A stretch of 64,000 nt of DNA from Eucalyptus grandis (GCF_016545825.1 NC_052619.1:73232115-73296114); one strand, 5' to 3'. Numbered from the stretch's first letter, positions 21,655-33,477 are shown. Notes: generated from the sequence alone by a model not told the origin. Translations and numbers: made by a program.

Positions 21655-21979
21655 AAAGAATATGTCACTTGCAGTAACAGATAAAATCTCGGAAAATGAT
21701 ATTTGATGACTCATGAAGGAAGCAACCAATGACATACAAAAGGACACCGGGCTGTCTTCGGATCGAACCAAAAATAGGCGTCATCTCACCTATATTTCTC
21801 TGCGACATCTCGTCAGACGTGAGCGATATCGAGCGAGGGTTCTGTTTACAACGTTATAGTAATGTTTGGATCTGACACCATCTCATCGATGGGGAATTCA
21901 GGCAAAACCATGAACAAAAGCTTCAATATCAGTCAGATTTCCTGCGAACATTAAGATGACGTTATTTATTTTATTTTAT

Positions 21980-22216
21980 TTAGATCAAAGATGAACCGAG
22001 ATAACAAGTGTTTGGGTCGCACCTGTTCTTTTGCTCGCATCTCCATCTTCTTCGGACGCCACAGAGAGAGAGAGAGATGAGCTCTTCCGTTTTTGGGGAG
22101 GCTTCAAGTACTATGGTCATTTGAACTTGGATAAGATAGGTTTCTCTGTTGAGATTTCGTGGGTTTGAATGGGTCAAAGAAGAGAGAATCTCGGATATGG
22201 CTGCGCCAACCGTCAC
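21980..22216 (-). other. conserved possible first exon, unknown (copy A)
   Basis: The minus strand is open for 78 codons, using GTG as its first codon, with AAISEILSSLTHSNPRNLNR at its centre. The same peptide, with substitutions, is open in copies B and C (C: AAISEILASLTHSNPRNLNR). Survival of the frame in a diverged copy hints at a real exon, but no ATG start or splice site is obvious and I do not recognise the family. Confidence 0.35.
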
Positions 22217-22633
22217 GGGCTGAAGAATAATTGGACCGAACTAACGCCCCCCGCCCCCCTTCTTTTTAATGTATATGCTCTATTAATCTAAAAAAATTCA
22301 GATGTTAATAGTAATTTTTTTTTTTGGTCAAAAGATGTTAATAGTAGTTTGTTGAGCACTAATGTTGAGGATAAACGCTGTGGGTTTAGGTGTAAGTTAT
22401 AGGGCTATGAAATACTTGATCATGAGTGACCGTAACTTTGAGATTCTCCAATTTATCAATAGATTTTTTGTTGGTTTTCTCGTGGATGAAACCTTTTTGT
22501 TGATTTTCCGTGAATGTAGGTTTCGATGTTCGGATTAAGGCACATGTAAATTTCTTGTGTCCTTTTCATTATTCCTCATTTTCTTTTTATGTCAATTTCT
22601 ATAGCTTTTGATTTAATTACAGAGTTGCGATTG
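22217..22633. other. no gene recognised
   Basis: A shared segment between the conserved minus frame and the solo LTR. Homology to copy C fades at about 22430. Confidence 0.5.
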
Positions 22634-23344
22634 TTGTGTGTCACGACCCAAATTTTTGGGTGTGAACCACCTAGGGTTTGGCTAATGGATTGTTATGCCT
22701 AAACTTAACTCGGGCTCTCCCAAACCCATACCAATTCGTGACTTAGGTTCAAGTTCTTAACATGTAATTGATTTTCAATTAGGAGTCGCCACTAATCTAT
22801 TTTTGGTGGGTCGATTAGAAACCTAAGTAAAGTAACGAGAGATTTACTTTACTCCTACAAACCAGAGATTTATGAGTTCGAGAACTTGGTTACGCTAGAT
22901 TTTTCTAACGCCCTTTCGGTACCTTGTTTGGCAAGCAGCTTGAATTGATTTTAAATCTATTTTCCTAACATGTGATATAATCATGCGGGTGCACAAACCA
23001 CCAATTTAACACCCAAGAAAAGCAATAATTAAATTGCAGGACTTACCCCATAGCAACGAAAGCATCTGCGTTGTTAGATCATAATTCACATCAACGGCCT
23101 TAGATATGATTTCTAATTAACACGCAATTTCTTTTTTTCTTTTTCACTTTATTTGATGGGAATCATGCTTTATGCAATGCATGCTACTAATCTAACATGA
23201 AATCATATGACATGACAATATGACTTAAATTATATGACATAAATAAAATATAAGCATGCAATCTATCCTAAAGAATGAAATTGATTTACTCTAAGACAAT
23301 TTCTTTTGTATTTTCCATGAAATTCGAAATTAGAAAATGCAAGG

Positions 23345-23349
23345 ATTAT
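23345..23349. repeat. target-site duplication, left (ATTAT)
   Basis: ATTAT directly precedes the TG of the 5' LTR. The identical ATTAT follows the 3' LTR at 37654-37658. Copy B has a single ATTAT in GCAAGGATTATCTAGCTAGC at about 59125-59145. Confidence 0.9.
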
Positions 23350-25662
23350 TGTTGACACCTAAAATTTTGGTTAGTTAGGCTTTTATTTCTTTTAATCTTT
23401 GTTTTTCCTTTTTCGGATAGTAAATAATAAATAAATAAATAAATAAATAAACAAAACAAGAAAAGCAAAAAGCAAAAAAGCAGCACCCCCCTCTTCTCTC
23501 TTTTTCGCACGACTTGGCCCCACCCCTCTTTTCCCCTTCTTTTTCTTTCTTCTTCTTCCCTCTTCTTCTTCCTCGTTCCTTCTTTCTCCGCCTCTCGTAG
23601 TTCACGCGCGAGAAGATGACGCGCGCAAAGGACGGCCTACGGCCGAGGGAGTAGGCCGACGTCGGCCGGAGAGGATAAGATCTCGGCGCCATCAATGCCG
23701 AGCACGCTTCGCTGGATAAGCTTGGATGCGACGCCGGTCCAGCCAAGGAGAACCGCTCGGCGCGCGAAGGGGACCGCCGGTCGAAGCTCCGTCGACCGGA
23801 CCTCCTCGCCTATAAATAGAGGAGCACCTCCGTCGACGAACGGCATCGCAAGCTTGGACATCTTCCCACTGAGAGACTTCGGGGGAGGAATCGAAGAGCG
23901 AGCGAGAGAGAACTCGAGTCGCGAGCTCGGCTGACCTCCCACTGAGAGACTTCGGGGAGGCCGCCGGCGAGCGAGTCCGAGGAGGTCGATCTGGCCGGTG
24001 GAGGCTCGATCTCGACCGGGAGTGAGGGAGATCGGCCGGAGGGAGAGGGTCGGTCAAGGTCTAGATCGGGTTCTCGCCGCCGCTACGTGACACCCCGACG
24101 CTGCGTCGAGCCGTGCCGCCGTCCCCACACCGTCGCCTCGAAGGCTCGTTGCCGTCCCCCCGCTGAGTCGTGACCGATCGCGAGAGGAGCCAGAGACAGG
24201 AGGACTAGATCTAAGAAGTTGAAGACCCGCCGTCACAACCGTCGCCCCGTCGCCGCGCTCCGGGCAGCCCGCTCCACCACCAACGACGCCGTCTCGTCGA
24301 CCGACAACGCCGCCGCGCCATACCTCTCCACGCAGTGTATCACCCCCGCTTGGCCGCCGCCGTTTCCGCCGAAATCCTCCCGCCGCCCCGAGCCCCGCGG
24401 GATCCGGTCCTCGGTCGCGCTCTGTCCACCGTTCTTCTCTGCATCTCCATCCGTCGCCGCCGTCGTACCGCCGCACCACGTCCTCCTGCCGCTGCTGTCC
24501 TTTGTTCGTGTCGTTGCCGTCGCCGCCGCTACCGCCGGGACGCCTCGTCCCCCTCCCTCGGCGCCGCGAATCGGGAACCCTAGGGTTCCCGATTCTCCGG
24601 GTTGTGGCCTCGGGTCATCGGATCGGACCCGGGCCACGAACCGGGTAGGGTTTTTGCGTTCTGAGGCCGGGCTGAAATCGGGTCGGAAGTCGGGTCGGGT
24701 GCTGGAGCCGGGTCGGGTAGGGTTTCTGCTGGGAGCCGGGTCATGGAGCGGGTCGTCGGGCCGGGCCGGGTGTCCCCGGACGCCCGGCCACGACATCGTT
24801 TCAAATTAAAAAAAAATGAGTCGAGCCCGCAACGCGGGCCCGTCCGCGTTTTCCCAGGTCATCGACCCGGGTCGGACTCCAACCCGCGGATCCGACCAGT
24901 CGGCTTTTTTATATTATTTTATGTAATATTTTAATAAAAATAAAAATAAAAAATATTTTATTTATAAAAATATTTAAAATATTTTAATTTCCAGAAAATC
25001 GAAAAATATTAAAAATTGTTGAAAAACGTTTTATTTTCTAAAAATCGAGAAAAATCAAAAATAATTTATTTTCCAAAAATATCAAAAATATTAAAAAATA
25101 TTTTATTTTCCGAAAATCAAAAATATCAAAAATATTCCATATTTTCCAAAAATGCCAAAAATCCAAAAAAATCCAAAATTTCATGAAAAAGCCGAAAAAT
25201 TCAGAAAAAGCCAAAAAGACTTGTATTTTTTCCAAAATACCAAAAAAACCCCAAAAAATCCCTTTTGTGTCCAAAAATTAGAAAATGACTAAAAAAATGT
25301 TTTTCCTCCCAAAAATGCATGGAAAATCTCTCAAACATCCAAAAGCCTTAGGTTTAAACAAGATTAGGTACCGAAAGGGCATTAGTGATTAACTAGTGTA
25401 ATCAAGTCCCCGATCCTAATTTCTCAAGTTGCGCAGAGCGAGTATTTCTCCCGATACTTCGCTTGGGTTTCTAATCGACCCGCTCCAAATCGATTAGTGG
25501 CGACTCCGTTTTAAAATTAATTTACAGGTTAAAAACTCAAACTATTAAAGTCGTGAATTGGTGGACTTGGGAGAGTCCGGGCTGAATAAATTAAGCCGAG
25601 CCATTAGCCTCCTTAGGCGCTCGTACCCGATTGCGAGCGCCGGAAAAAAAGGGGTCGCGACA
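23350..25662 (+). repeat. 5' LTR of the TR-GAG element
   Basis: TGTTGACACC...GTCGCGACA, 2313 bp. Layout: T/C-rich leader, GC-rich U3 with a TATA box at 23811, GC-rich coding-like R/U5, a long run of AAAATATTTT-type A/T blocks (about 24910-25300), and the CGATTAGTGGCGACTCC block near the end. It keeps a ~73 bp segment between two CCCACTGAGAGACTTCGGGG repeats (23865 and 23938) that the 3' LTR has lost. It lacks a ~25 bp segment that the 3' LTR has at about 36090. Confidence 0.88.
23811..23818 (+). promoter_or_regulatory. TATA box of the 5' LTR
   Basis: TATAAATA within CTCGCCTATAAATAGAGGAG. The same block occurs in the 3' LTR and, inverted, in the LTR at 10826-12955, so it is a constrained feature of the family and the probable transcription start region. 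Confidence 0.65.
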
Positions 25663-25680
25663 GCTTGGCGACTCCACTGG
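25663..25680 (+). promoter_or_regulatory. primer-binding site of the TR-GAG element
   Basis: GCTTGGCGACTCCACTGG follows the terminal CGACA of the LTR. TGGCGACTCC would pair with the 3' end of a tRNA; Tat/Ogre elements are reported to use tRNA-Arg. Confidence 0.6.
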
Positions 25681-25841
25681 AATTTATGAATGCATGTTTC
25701 AAAAATCAGCCTATGACCCAGAAAAGTGAGATTTTCCTCCTAGCCTTTTTGGGCTCATCATCTTCCCCATCAAAGAAATGCCATAACTCCCAAGATGGCA
25801 TGGATAGTTGATCGATCTTAAGAAGGGGAAATTATGTCAAC

Positions 25842-26591
25842 ATGATTTTAACTGAAACATTCTTGTCCTTTAATCGTTTTAAAGACAACTCGGAGAAAAT
25901 CATGCGAGCCTCTCCTGAAATTTTACAAGTCTCGGTTCTTTTCTCATCTAAGCGAATTTCGAGACTTCATGCGATCGTCCGAAACAAATGCTTTCGAAAA
26001 TCCGTTACAAAAATTTATGGTTCTAGGACCATACATTTGCAATCAAAGTTGTTTAAATTGGGTAAACTTCCTAAGAGACCCGGCTCCGAGGCATTCCAAT
26101 GGTGTGCTGGTTGGTTCCATGAAAAGAGGGCCCGCTTTGCTTACATACGCACCCGCCCAATTCCATTGCTCGGCCTCACCGGCGCCATTCCCTATTACCC
26201 GTATCGGGTAGCACGACAATATGGAGCCCTTCAGGAGATCCCACCGCCTTTCAAGAGGATGATCCCTCCAGTTCTTTTCAACACAAGCCGTGATTATGCA
26301 TTTGAAATTTCTATCGCTGAGGAAACTTGGAACAGCTGCCATCGCAAAAGGATTGTGGTACCTGAAGGGCTTGAGGGAGAAGAAAAAGCCCACCACGCCT
26401 CCATGTCCTACATCCATAACCATCGCATCCCGAAAAGATGGAAGCCATTAGTCCCTCACTCGATCAGCGAGAGCAGCCAACACGAGCAAGCGAGCTCATG
26501 GAGAGGGATTTGGGAATGGACGGATGCACACCTCGAGCCAGCCCAAGGAAGCGGGCGCCCTCACAAGAACAAGGCTCCCCGTCGCATATAA
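25842..26591 (+). CDS. Tat-type ORF1-like protein (function unknown)
   Basis: An open frame of 249 codons upstream of gag. The central part (LTGAIPYYPYRVARQYGALQ, then EIPPPF, TSRDYAFEISIAEETWNS) resembles the extra ORF1 of Tat/Ogre retrotransposons, related to plant mobile domain sequences (DUF7745-like); this is from memory of such sequences and not verified. The first ~80 residues are Lys/Ser-rich and may not belong to the original protein. It lies ~180 bp after the primer site. The role of ORF1 in these elements is not known. Confidence 0.5.
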   Translation: MILTETFLSFNRFKDNSEKIMRASPEILQVSVLFSSKRISRLHAIVRNKCFRKSVTKIYGSRTIHLQSKLFKLGKLPKRPGSEAFQWCAGWFHEKRARFAYIRTRPIPLLGLTGAIPYYPYRVARQYGALQEIPPPFKRMIPPVLFNTSRDYAFEISIAEETWNSCHRKRIVVPEGLEGEEKAHHASMSYIHNHRIPKRWKPLVPHSISESSQHEQASSWRGIWEWTDAHLEPAQGSGRPHKNKAPRRI

Positions 26592-26819
26592 ATTAGCAAT
26601 CATGTGCCCCTTAGTGTTAATATTGTGAAGGTTTTGTCCCATTGTTTAGGGACTTTTGTTTAATGTCTAGTATTTCATTCTGTCTTTTCAATTGCAAGTT
26701 CTAGATGTCAGAAGTCTGCATCCTCTTTTGATAAATAAGAAAGCAGTTAGACCATTGCCATGGGTCACTCTTTGTTTACTGTTGTGCTCATTCATTGTTT
26801 TCAACACGAGCAGGTAATT

Positions 26820-27908
26820 ATGAATCGCCGACCACCAATTGCTCGTGAATGGCCTCATGCAATAGGACCCGATCGTAATGATGTACAAAATCGCCTTATT
26901 AACATTGAAGACGGCGTAGGAGAGATGTCCATTGTCCTTCAACAACTCTCAAGACAAATGAAATCCACTCAAGCCGAGCCCAACTCTATAGTTGCCTCAA
27001 ACACCGTCATGACACCTGCAAATTTGCCAGAAAATAGCCAGTACCATAAACAGTTTGAAAAGATCATGAAAAAGTTAAGCCAGCTGCAGGAGCAGAATCC
27101 CATGGACCTGTCCAATTACACCGGCATTGAGATCCCTGAAAAATTCAAAGCACCTGAATGCGAAAGGTATACTGATACCTCCCGCCCAGAGACCTACTTG
27201 CAGGCCTACCTGGTTCGAAGGATGATTCAATCATACCAATCGAGCTTGACTAGCCCTGCCTTGCGATGGTACATTGTCAGGAAGATTAGTCTCCTTAAAA
27301 CCTGGAGGGAACTAATTCATGTTTTTCACCAAGAATATGATATTGACATCAACCCTGACATAGCCTTGCCTTACGAAAAACTGATGATTGCGGAGCACGA
27401 GGAACCATTAGTCGTTGAGATAGGAGAAGATCATGTTAATGAAGCCTTGCATGATAAATGGGCAGCTGAACAACACCCTGTTATTGGAAAATTTCCCACT
27501 AGGAAAGGCAAGGAGCCTTTGTACGAGATCAAAGACAAAGAGCCTGTTCAAGACTGGGGCACGACTGGACGACTCCCCAAGCTTACTCCAAGAGCTAGGG
27601 TCCAAAGAATACCAACCCCTATCAACTTGGGAAGTGAATCAGATAGTGAAACTCCAATGTCTCTCACTTCCTTTGACAAAATCGAGCTGGCAAAACGAAG
27701 GGCCTTACTCAAAAGGTCTGGACCAGAAGCCAAGAAAAGAAAGCCTAAGCAAATCAATGCAGCGTCTGTCGACGAGCCACCACACCCAAGCTTCGAGCAT
27801 TCCCAAGAATACAGCTTTGAAGGCTACCATCCCCAAGAATACAATCCTAAGGACTTCCAGCGTTATTTCGACAATGGCGACGATTCATCGTATAATCAAG
27901 TTTCCTAG
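26820..27908 (+). CDS. gag-like protein of the TR-GAG element, module 1
   Basis: The start was chosen at ATG 26820 (MNRRPPIAREWPHAIGPDRN); an in-frame ATG 60 bp upstream is possible. Residues ~105-190 form a retrotransposon gag core: IPEKFKAPECERYTDTSRPE, TYLQAYLVRRMI, SLTSPALRWY, TWRELIHVFHQEYD. This matches the Ogre/Tat pattern in which a capsid-like domain precedes a charged tail. Part of the core between RRMIQSY and SSLTS looks shortened. The tail is Lys/Pro-rich (KRSGPEAKKRKPKQ) and lacks a CCHC knuckle. Capsid-type proteins of this family package element RNA in the cytoplasm. The open frame of 362 codons suggests recent activity. Confidence 0.75.
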   Translation: MNRRPPIAREWPHAIGPDRNDVQNRLINIEDGVGEMSIVLQQLSRQMKSTQAEPNSIVASNTVMTPANLPENSQYHKQFEKIMKKLSQLQEQNPMDLSNYTGIEIPEKFKAPECERYTDTSRPETYLQAYLVRRMIQSYQSSLTSPALRWYIVRKISLLKTWRELIHVFHQEYDIDINPDIALPYEKLMIAEHEEPLVVEIGEDHVNEALHDKWAAEQHPVIGKFPTRKGKEPLYEIKDKEPVQDWGTTGRLPKLTPRARVQRIPTPINLGSESDSETPMSLTSFDKIELAKRRALLKRSGPEAKKRKPKQINAASVDEPPHPSFEHSQEYSFEGYHPQEYNPKDFQRYFDNGDDSSYNQVS

Positions 27909-28184
27909 TCTCATCCGGGGATGAAGGCCCGTCAGAAGAGGAAGCATACGTCTTTATCCGCCACGATCCTAACGAAGTACTAAGCTCTTCCTCTGACCAT
28001 GAGGATAGCTTCAATACTTTATCCTCATTCGGAAATTTTGACCAAGAAGAAAGCAATGGGATAATCTCGGTAGAATCCAACTTCCCTGAAACAGAAAAAT
28101 TCACCACTACAACAGATATGTAGTGGGAAAACCAGTGGCTTAACCAAGATACATCAAGCCCGTCTTGCGCCATAGGATCATGAC

Positions 28185-28640
28185 CCCGGAGAGATGTGGA
28201 TACCTAATCTCAAGTATAATGGCACGACTTGCCCCGTGGCCCACTTGCAAAGACTTCCATGCTGAAATGAGTCGATACTATGACCCGATGTCATTCACAA
28301 CTCAGGCCTTCCAAGAGAGCCTTACGTGGTGCATTACAATGGTTCATCACAAAGCAGATATCTACCTCATGAGAGATTGGAATGAGCTGTCTTTCGCATT
28401 CCGCTTCAAAATATCAAAGCCGATTGGGAATGAAGTGCCTTGTCGAACTTGGTTCACTTTAAGAAAACCAATGGAAGATTTTCGATCATACGCAGGAGGT
28501 GGAGGGCTTTCATGATGCAAACCCACCCTCAATCGGCTGAAGAGGAGTTAATGAAGCAGTTCATAGAAGTTTTGTCTGCAAGCAACGCTGTTGGCTGCAT
28601 GGGTTACACTTCCGTAACTTCAACGAGGTAGTCATCGCAT
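28185..28640 (+). pseudogene. gag-like module 2 (frameshifted)
   Basis: A second capsid-like stretch: WIPNLKYNGTTCPVAHLQR, then a frame change, DFHAEMSRYYD, AFQESLTW, DWNELSFAFRFK and NEVPCRTWFTLRKPM, then another frame change into RRWRAFMMQTHPQSAEEELM. Blocks such as CPVAHLQRFHAEM and WNEL.FAFR are those of gag cores, so it repeats the type of domain seen in module 1, about 1 kb downstream. At least two frameshifts make it non-functional as it stands. Confidence 0.65.
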
Positions 28641-31600
28641 GCGAATACTTCGAGCCCATCAAGGCGAGGAATTCAAAGACGCTTAGCTTCAAGACCAGCA
28701 CTATCAAAGCACTCATTTACACAGGAGTCTTCATGGGTTTTACTTGTTTTTATAATTTCATGTTTCTTATCTTGTCTAGTGTGCTACTGTTGTATTTTCC
28801 ATGCCAAGTACTCTATTGTACAGCTTGTAATATTTTGTTTTAAGAACATGAGGCAAGATCCAAACCAGCTCGGTGATGCTATCCAACCATGAAAATTATC
28901 ATCCAAGAAGAATAGTGAGGGTGGGCTTCCTCATGCTTTCTTCCCCCAAAGATATATACTTTTGAAAACAAAAATGTTTTATTGCCAAAAGCTTTTGTCA
29001 AAACAAGATGATAAATTTAATCATGTTTGTCTTTCTGACTCACTCACTTCATGTCTCAGAATATCATTCCTGTCCCTTTTGACTTAGTGTGACAGGGGGC
29101 TTTTGAAGCAAAGCGCATCAGGTGAACTCACCAAATTCACAGACACCATGCCAAGAAAACAGGGGCAAATAGAAATAATCATCCTACACTAAAAGAGGGT
29201 AAGTCTTATTCTCTGAATATAATTTAGAAATGATGTCCCTTCTCTTCTATTTACAGGAAACGAAAAATAGGACGTAATAGGTACAGGCATACGGTTGGAA
29301 TCAAGCCGTTCCCAAGAGCTCTGTACACTCCACCTTGCTCCTGCCCAACTCCTTCACAAGCCAGAGCAATATCTTTTCCCCACAACATGCCTAAGCAACT
29401 AGATGCCGCGGTTTCATCAATAGGACTTCCAGCTTCAACAAGCCCAGAAGCACAAGGAAGGGATCTTTTCTCTTTCTTTGAATTGGCTACTGTCAACAGG
29501 GAAGAAATCCAGACAGTTGAAGCGATCTCTAGCCCCCATTCAAAATGAGGACCTAGAAACCTGACTTCCTATTCAGATGCATGCTCTCGCAAGAAGTGAT
29601 TGCCATCAGAGAATTGGAGGTTTTGATTGTCCATCTCAGATTCCATAGAAGCTTGAGGTACATGACTTTTGCCCAATGATGCTATAGTTAAAGACAGAAG
29701 GAGAAATTCCACAGAGGGAAGGTGTTGAAGATGAATCAACGACCAGCAATCATGAATACATGGTCACAAGTAAGGAAGGCCAATCGAAAGAAATGTCAAA
29801 CTATGCCAAGACGAAAAGGTTGTCATCGACATTCGGACGTCATCGGGAGTCACAGATACAAACTTTGGAGAAGAGTAATTTGGTATCGTTTCCAATACTC
29901 CCCACTCTTTGGATTTGCTTTTGACGTATTTTCCTATTGACAGAAACATTGGGAATCGAAACCAAACTTGATGGTCAATATTGGCCAAGTGAGGTCCATG
30001 AGAATGACCCGTATCAAATTCACCCGACTCGTGTAAAGAAGGACGTGTCATCTAGAGCCAATTCGAGAATAATTGACTCAACAAAGCAAGGGACATAGGA
30101 CTTCGTGTCCCCATCTCACTTCAGGTTCACCCAATCATCCGCAAACCAAGTGAAGGGTAAAGTTGTATCGCTTCTAGTTAATTCGACTCTTGAAAGAGTT
30201 CATGACTAACACATTCCCTCTTGTTTGTTGCAGGATCACCTGACTGTCAAAAGTAAGGATAACGAGTCAATGTGAAGCATGTCTTGTTTGTTGCAGGATT
30301 ACCTGACTGTCAAAAACAAAAATCAATAATCAATGAGAGACATGACAAACTCTCCTAGATGAAATGGCGTCTTGAGTAATCACCAAAGCAAATGACAGAA
30401 AATCTTCAGGCCTCAACTCACATTTGATTTTGGCCGACTAATTGATCTACTTGTACATCTTCTCTTCCTAGGCAAAAAAGAGATGCCCGATCGATCCCCA
30501 ACCCCGGCTGATCCTTCATGAGTCATATCCCTAATCAATAGGGACAACTATCGACACCCATTTGCGAATAACCCTTTTGATGTTCAAAATTTAACATATT
30601 TGGAAACACCATTATGTTAACTCCTAAAGTTGTCAATAGGGTCTTTTTTGAGTCAAAACCATTCACTTGTTTTGAAAAGCTCAAACTCCATCATATTTAA
30701 AATACTGCATGCCTTTTCCAGATGAATTCTGCATGATGATTTTGGCTGTCTAAATCACTGATTCCGCTGAGGATTATCAGAATAGACAGCTAAGTGAAGA
30801 ATACAAGATTAATTGAGCATGCTGAATAAGGCACGTCAGAACGATGAAAGGCAAGCCATATCCTATACACAGTCCCCCATCTATACACTTGTGAGATGAG
30901 TGCAGAAGATTCCATGGCTGCAGGGTAAAGAGTTCTCTCGCGAATGGTACGATAACCAAAATAGTGAGAGGCATTCCATCGCTCACCCCATTGAGCCCCA
31001 TACATTGGTGAAGCTTCTCTCATACCCCCGTCAAGGACAACCCCTACACCGGGGCGGATTAGAAGCGAAGCAGCATCACAAGGTGAGAAGAGAGATAGAA
31101 ATTTTCTTGCTCGCACTTGCATCAATCTTTGGGTGTCTTTATTGCATATGAACACTCACATTAATTTAAGTGCCCTAGAATGACGAAGAGCAATTCTTTC
31201 TCTATGCACTTGTATTCATTGTACAACCCAAGTGAGTCTGTAATTTTACCCTCACTTTGAAAAAAAACAGAAGTTACTGCCATTTAAGCAAAGATAGCCC
31301 GAGCACCTATCAAGATGAAGACTCAAAAGTCTAATAACGGTGCTTCGATTGAACTTGCCTAGGCCAGTTCCTCCAATGACAAGAATGAAAAAATATGGAC
31401 ATAAAAAAGCAGTGTACCTGGTAAAAGCAAGGTCAATGCCCATAAAAGAAGAACTGGAATAAAAATAGGGGCATGAAAAAAGCAAAGGTGTGCCGGTAAA
31501 AGCAAGGCCAATGCCCCCTACCAAAAATGCAGCCAAGAAAATGTTGCTGTTGTCGTCCATAGAACCTCCATTTGACACTAAGGAGAAAGACTAGTGACAA

Positions 31601-32224
31601 ATGCCAAGGCAATCACCAGCTCTACCTTTTTACACATGAATCAAGCCTACGTTGCATCCCATTGTAAAAGTCTCTTCAGACTAGGGGCACTTCAATTAAC
31701 GTAGGATTTCATATGTCTATAAGCATCGCTCGAAGAAGTACGAGCAAGATTACTCTATCTCTTTTCGCAGGGTTCTTGACTTGTAAACCCGGAGACGATC
31801 GTGCAACATTTTCATCCATCAGCTTCAACCTTGATGGTCCCCTTTGATGAGCCACTGACCAAGACTTCATCATAATTTCAACAATGACCTCTCACATTGG
31901 TAAAGTCGTACCGTTTGCGAGAATACTCGGACCCCTGCTGACATGATGACAGTGAGATAGTGTGGTCCTTATAAATCCTGCATCAATGGTCAGGATAGCC
32001 TTTTCCATGAGAGTGAGCGGAAAGTCCTTTCAGACTGAAAGTCCCTCATCTGGCATGCTCAAGACATCTACATTCTAAATGAAGGTTGTCTTTCAAAATC
32101 TTCCCAAAGTGGAAATCAAAAGATACGTAATCGACAAAATTATCATGCATGAATCTCATTTGAACTCATAAATTTACAGCATATACAATCATGTGTGCAT
32201 ATTTTGTGCAAATAATGACACACT
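28641..32224. other. internal region of the TR-GAG element without recognisable genes
   Basis: Only short frames are present on either strand, and I find no pol motif. Near 30220-30320 a ~68 bp segment starting CTTGTTTGTTGCAGGATCAC is tandemly duplicated. At 31420-31520 (minus) two copies of a GIGLAFT...FSCPYF peptide-like motif occur, also found near 9810-9865. Confidence 0.55.
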
Positions 32225-32940
32225 CTTAGAGATCGAGATATTGCCGGGTAAGCATATCTCTATCCCCATTTGTCTTAAGGTACCTACCACTTCGGGTACT
32301 CTCTTCTTGACACTCGACCTATTCGAGTCGTCCCTTGAGTTTGGGTGCTTGCAATTGTCTCAGTATCCCATTGTCTTTGAGTACCGGCCACCGTCCGGAT
32401 ACTCCTTTTTCCTGACACTCGGCCTATTCGAGTTGTCCTCAAAGTATTGATACTTGTGACTGACCAAGTATCCCTTTATTGTTAAATACCTACTGCTGTC
32501 TAGGTATCCCTGCTGTCTTTGAGTACCGGTCACCGTTCGGATACTCCCTTTTCCCGACACTCGACATGTTCAAGTTGTCCCCAGAGTATTGATACTTGTG
32601 ACTAACCAAGTATCTCTTGGAATACCTACTGCTGTCTAGGTATCCCTATATCGTCAAGTACCCACCATTGTCCGGGTACTTCCTTTTCATGACACTCAAC
32701 TTGCCCAAGTTGTCCCCAAATAATAGCAGCTGTTCAAGCATTCCATTGCTTTGTGTGTCTGTGCCTACCCAGGTATGCTTTCTTACACTTGGACTAACTG
32801 AGTGGTCCTGTGTTGTATCATTAAATACTTGTGTTCATCCAAGTATTCCAAGATTTTGTACACCGTGGCTATCTAGGTGTTCCACCCTTTTAAGTGCCTG
32901 CGGCAATACAGGTAAGCCTCGTGCTACATTCAAATTCGCT
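32225..32940 (+). repeat. minisatellite 1 (degenerate, ~140 bp unit)
   Basis: Imperfect units built from CACTCGRCCTRTTCGAGT, TTGTCC, GTACCGGCCACCGTCCGGAT and CTGTCTAGGTATCCC blocks recur near 32300, 32400, 32560 and 32690. It is the most diverged of the five arrays. Confidence 0.6.
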
Positions 32941-33460
32941 TTACCAGGAGGTGGGAGACCTTCATGAATATCCCAGGTACGTCCTCGATATTCCCATTTA
33001 CCAGGAGGTGAGAGACCTTCATGAATATGCGAGGCATGCCCTCGATATTCCCAATTACCAGGAGGTGAGAGACCTTCATGAATATCCAAGGTACGTCCTC
33101 GATGTTCCCAATGACCAGGAGGTGAGAAACCTTCACGAATATCTCAGGTACGCCCTCGATATTCCCAATTACCAGGAGGTGAGAGACCTTCATGAATATG
33201 CGAGGCATGCCCTCGATATTTCCCTTTACCAGGAGGTGAGAGACCTTCACGAATATGCGAGACCCATCCTCGATATTCCCCTTTTACCAGGAGGTGAGAG
33301 ACCTTCATGAATATGTGAGGCACGTCATCAATATTCTCAATTACCAGGAGGTGAGAGACCTTCACGAATATCCCAAGTACGTCCTCAATATTCTCAATTA
33401 CCAGGAGGTGAGAGACTTTCACGTATATGCAAGACCCATCCTCGATATTTCCACACGAAT
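32941..33460 (+). repeat. minisatellite 2 (57 bp x ~9)
   Basis: Units start TTACCAGGAGGTGAGAGACC about every 57 bp. Since 57 is three times 19, a frame stays open across much of the array as a 19-residue repeat (YQEVRDLHEYARHALDIPN) in 32894-33310. The minus strand is also open. No matching protein is known to me, and the openness may be a by-product of the period. Confidence 0.85.
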
Positions 33461-33477
33461 ATCTCAGGTATGCCTTG

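Noticed and set aside
24219..24809. Long open frames in the GC-rich part of the Tat LTRs (also at 11706-12504, 35629-36908)
   Set aside because: Several frames on both strands are open at once because the region is very GC-rich, composition is Arg/Pro/Ser-biased, and the frames are not preserved among the LTR copies.
32930..33460. CRISPR-like regularly spaced repeats
   Set aside because: Units are contiguous diverged minisatellites without unique spacers, in a plant retrotransposon.
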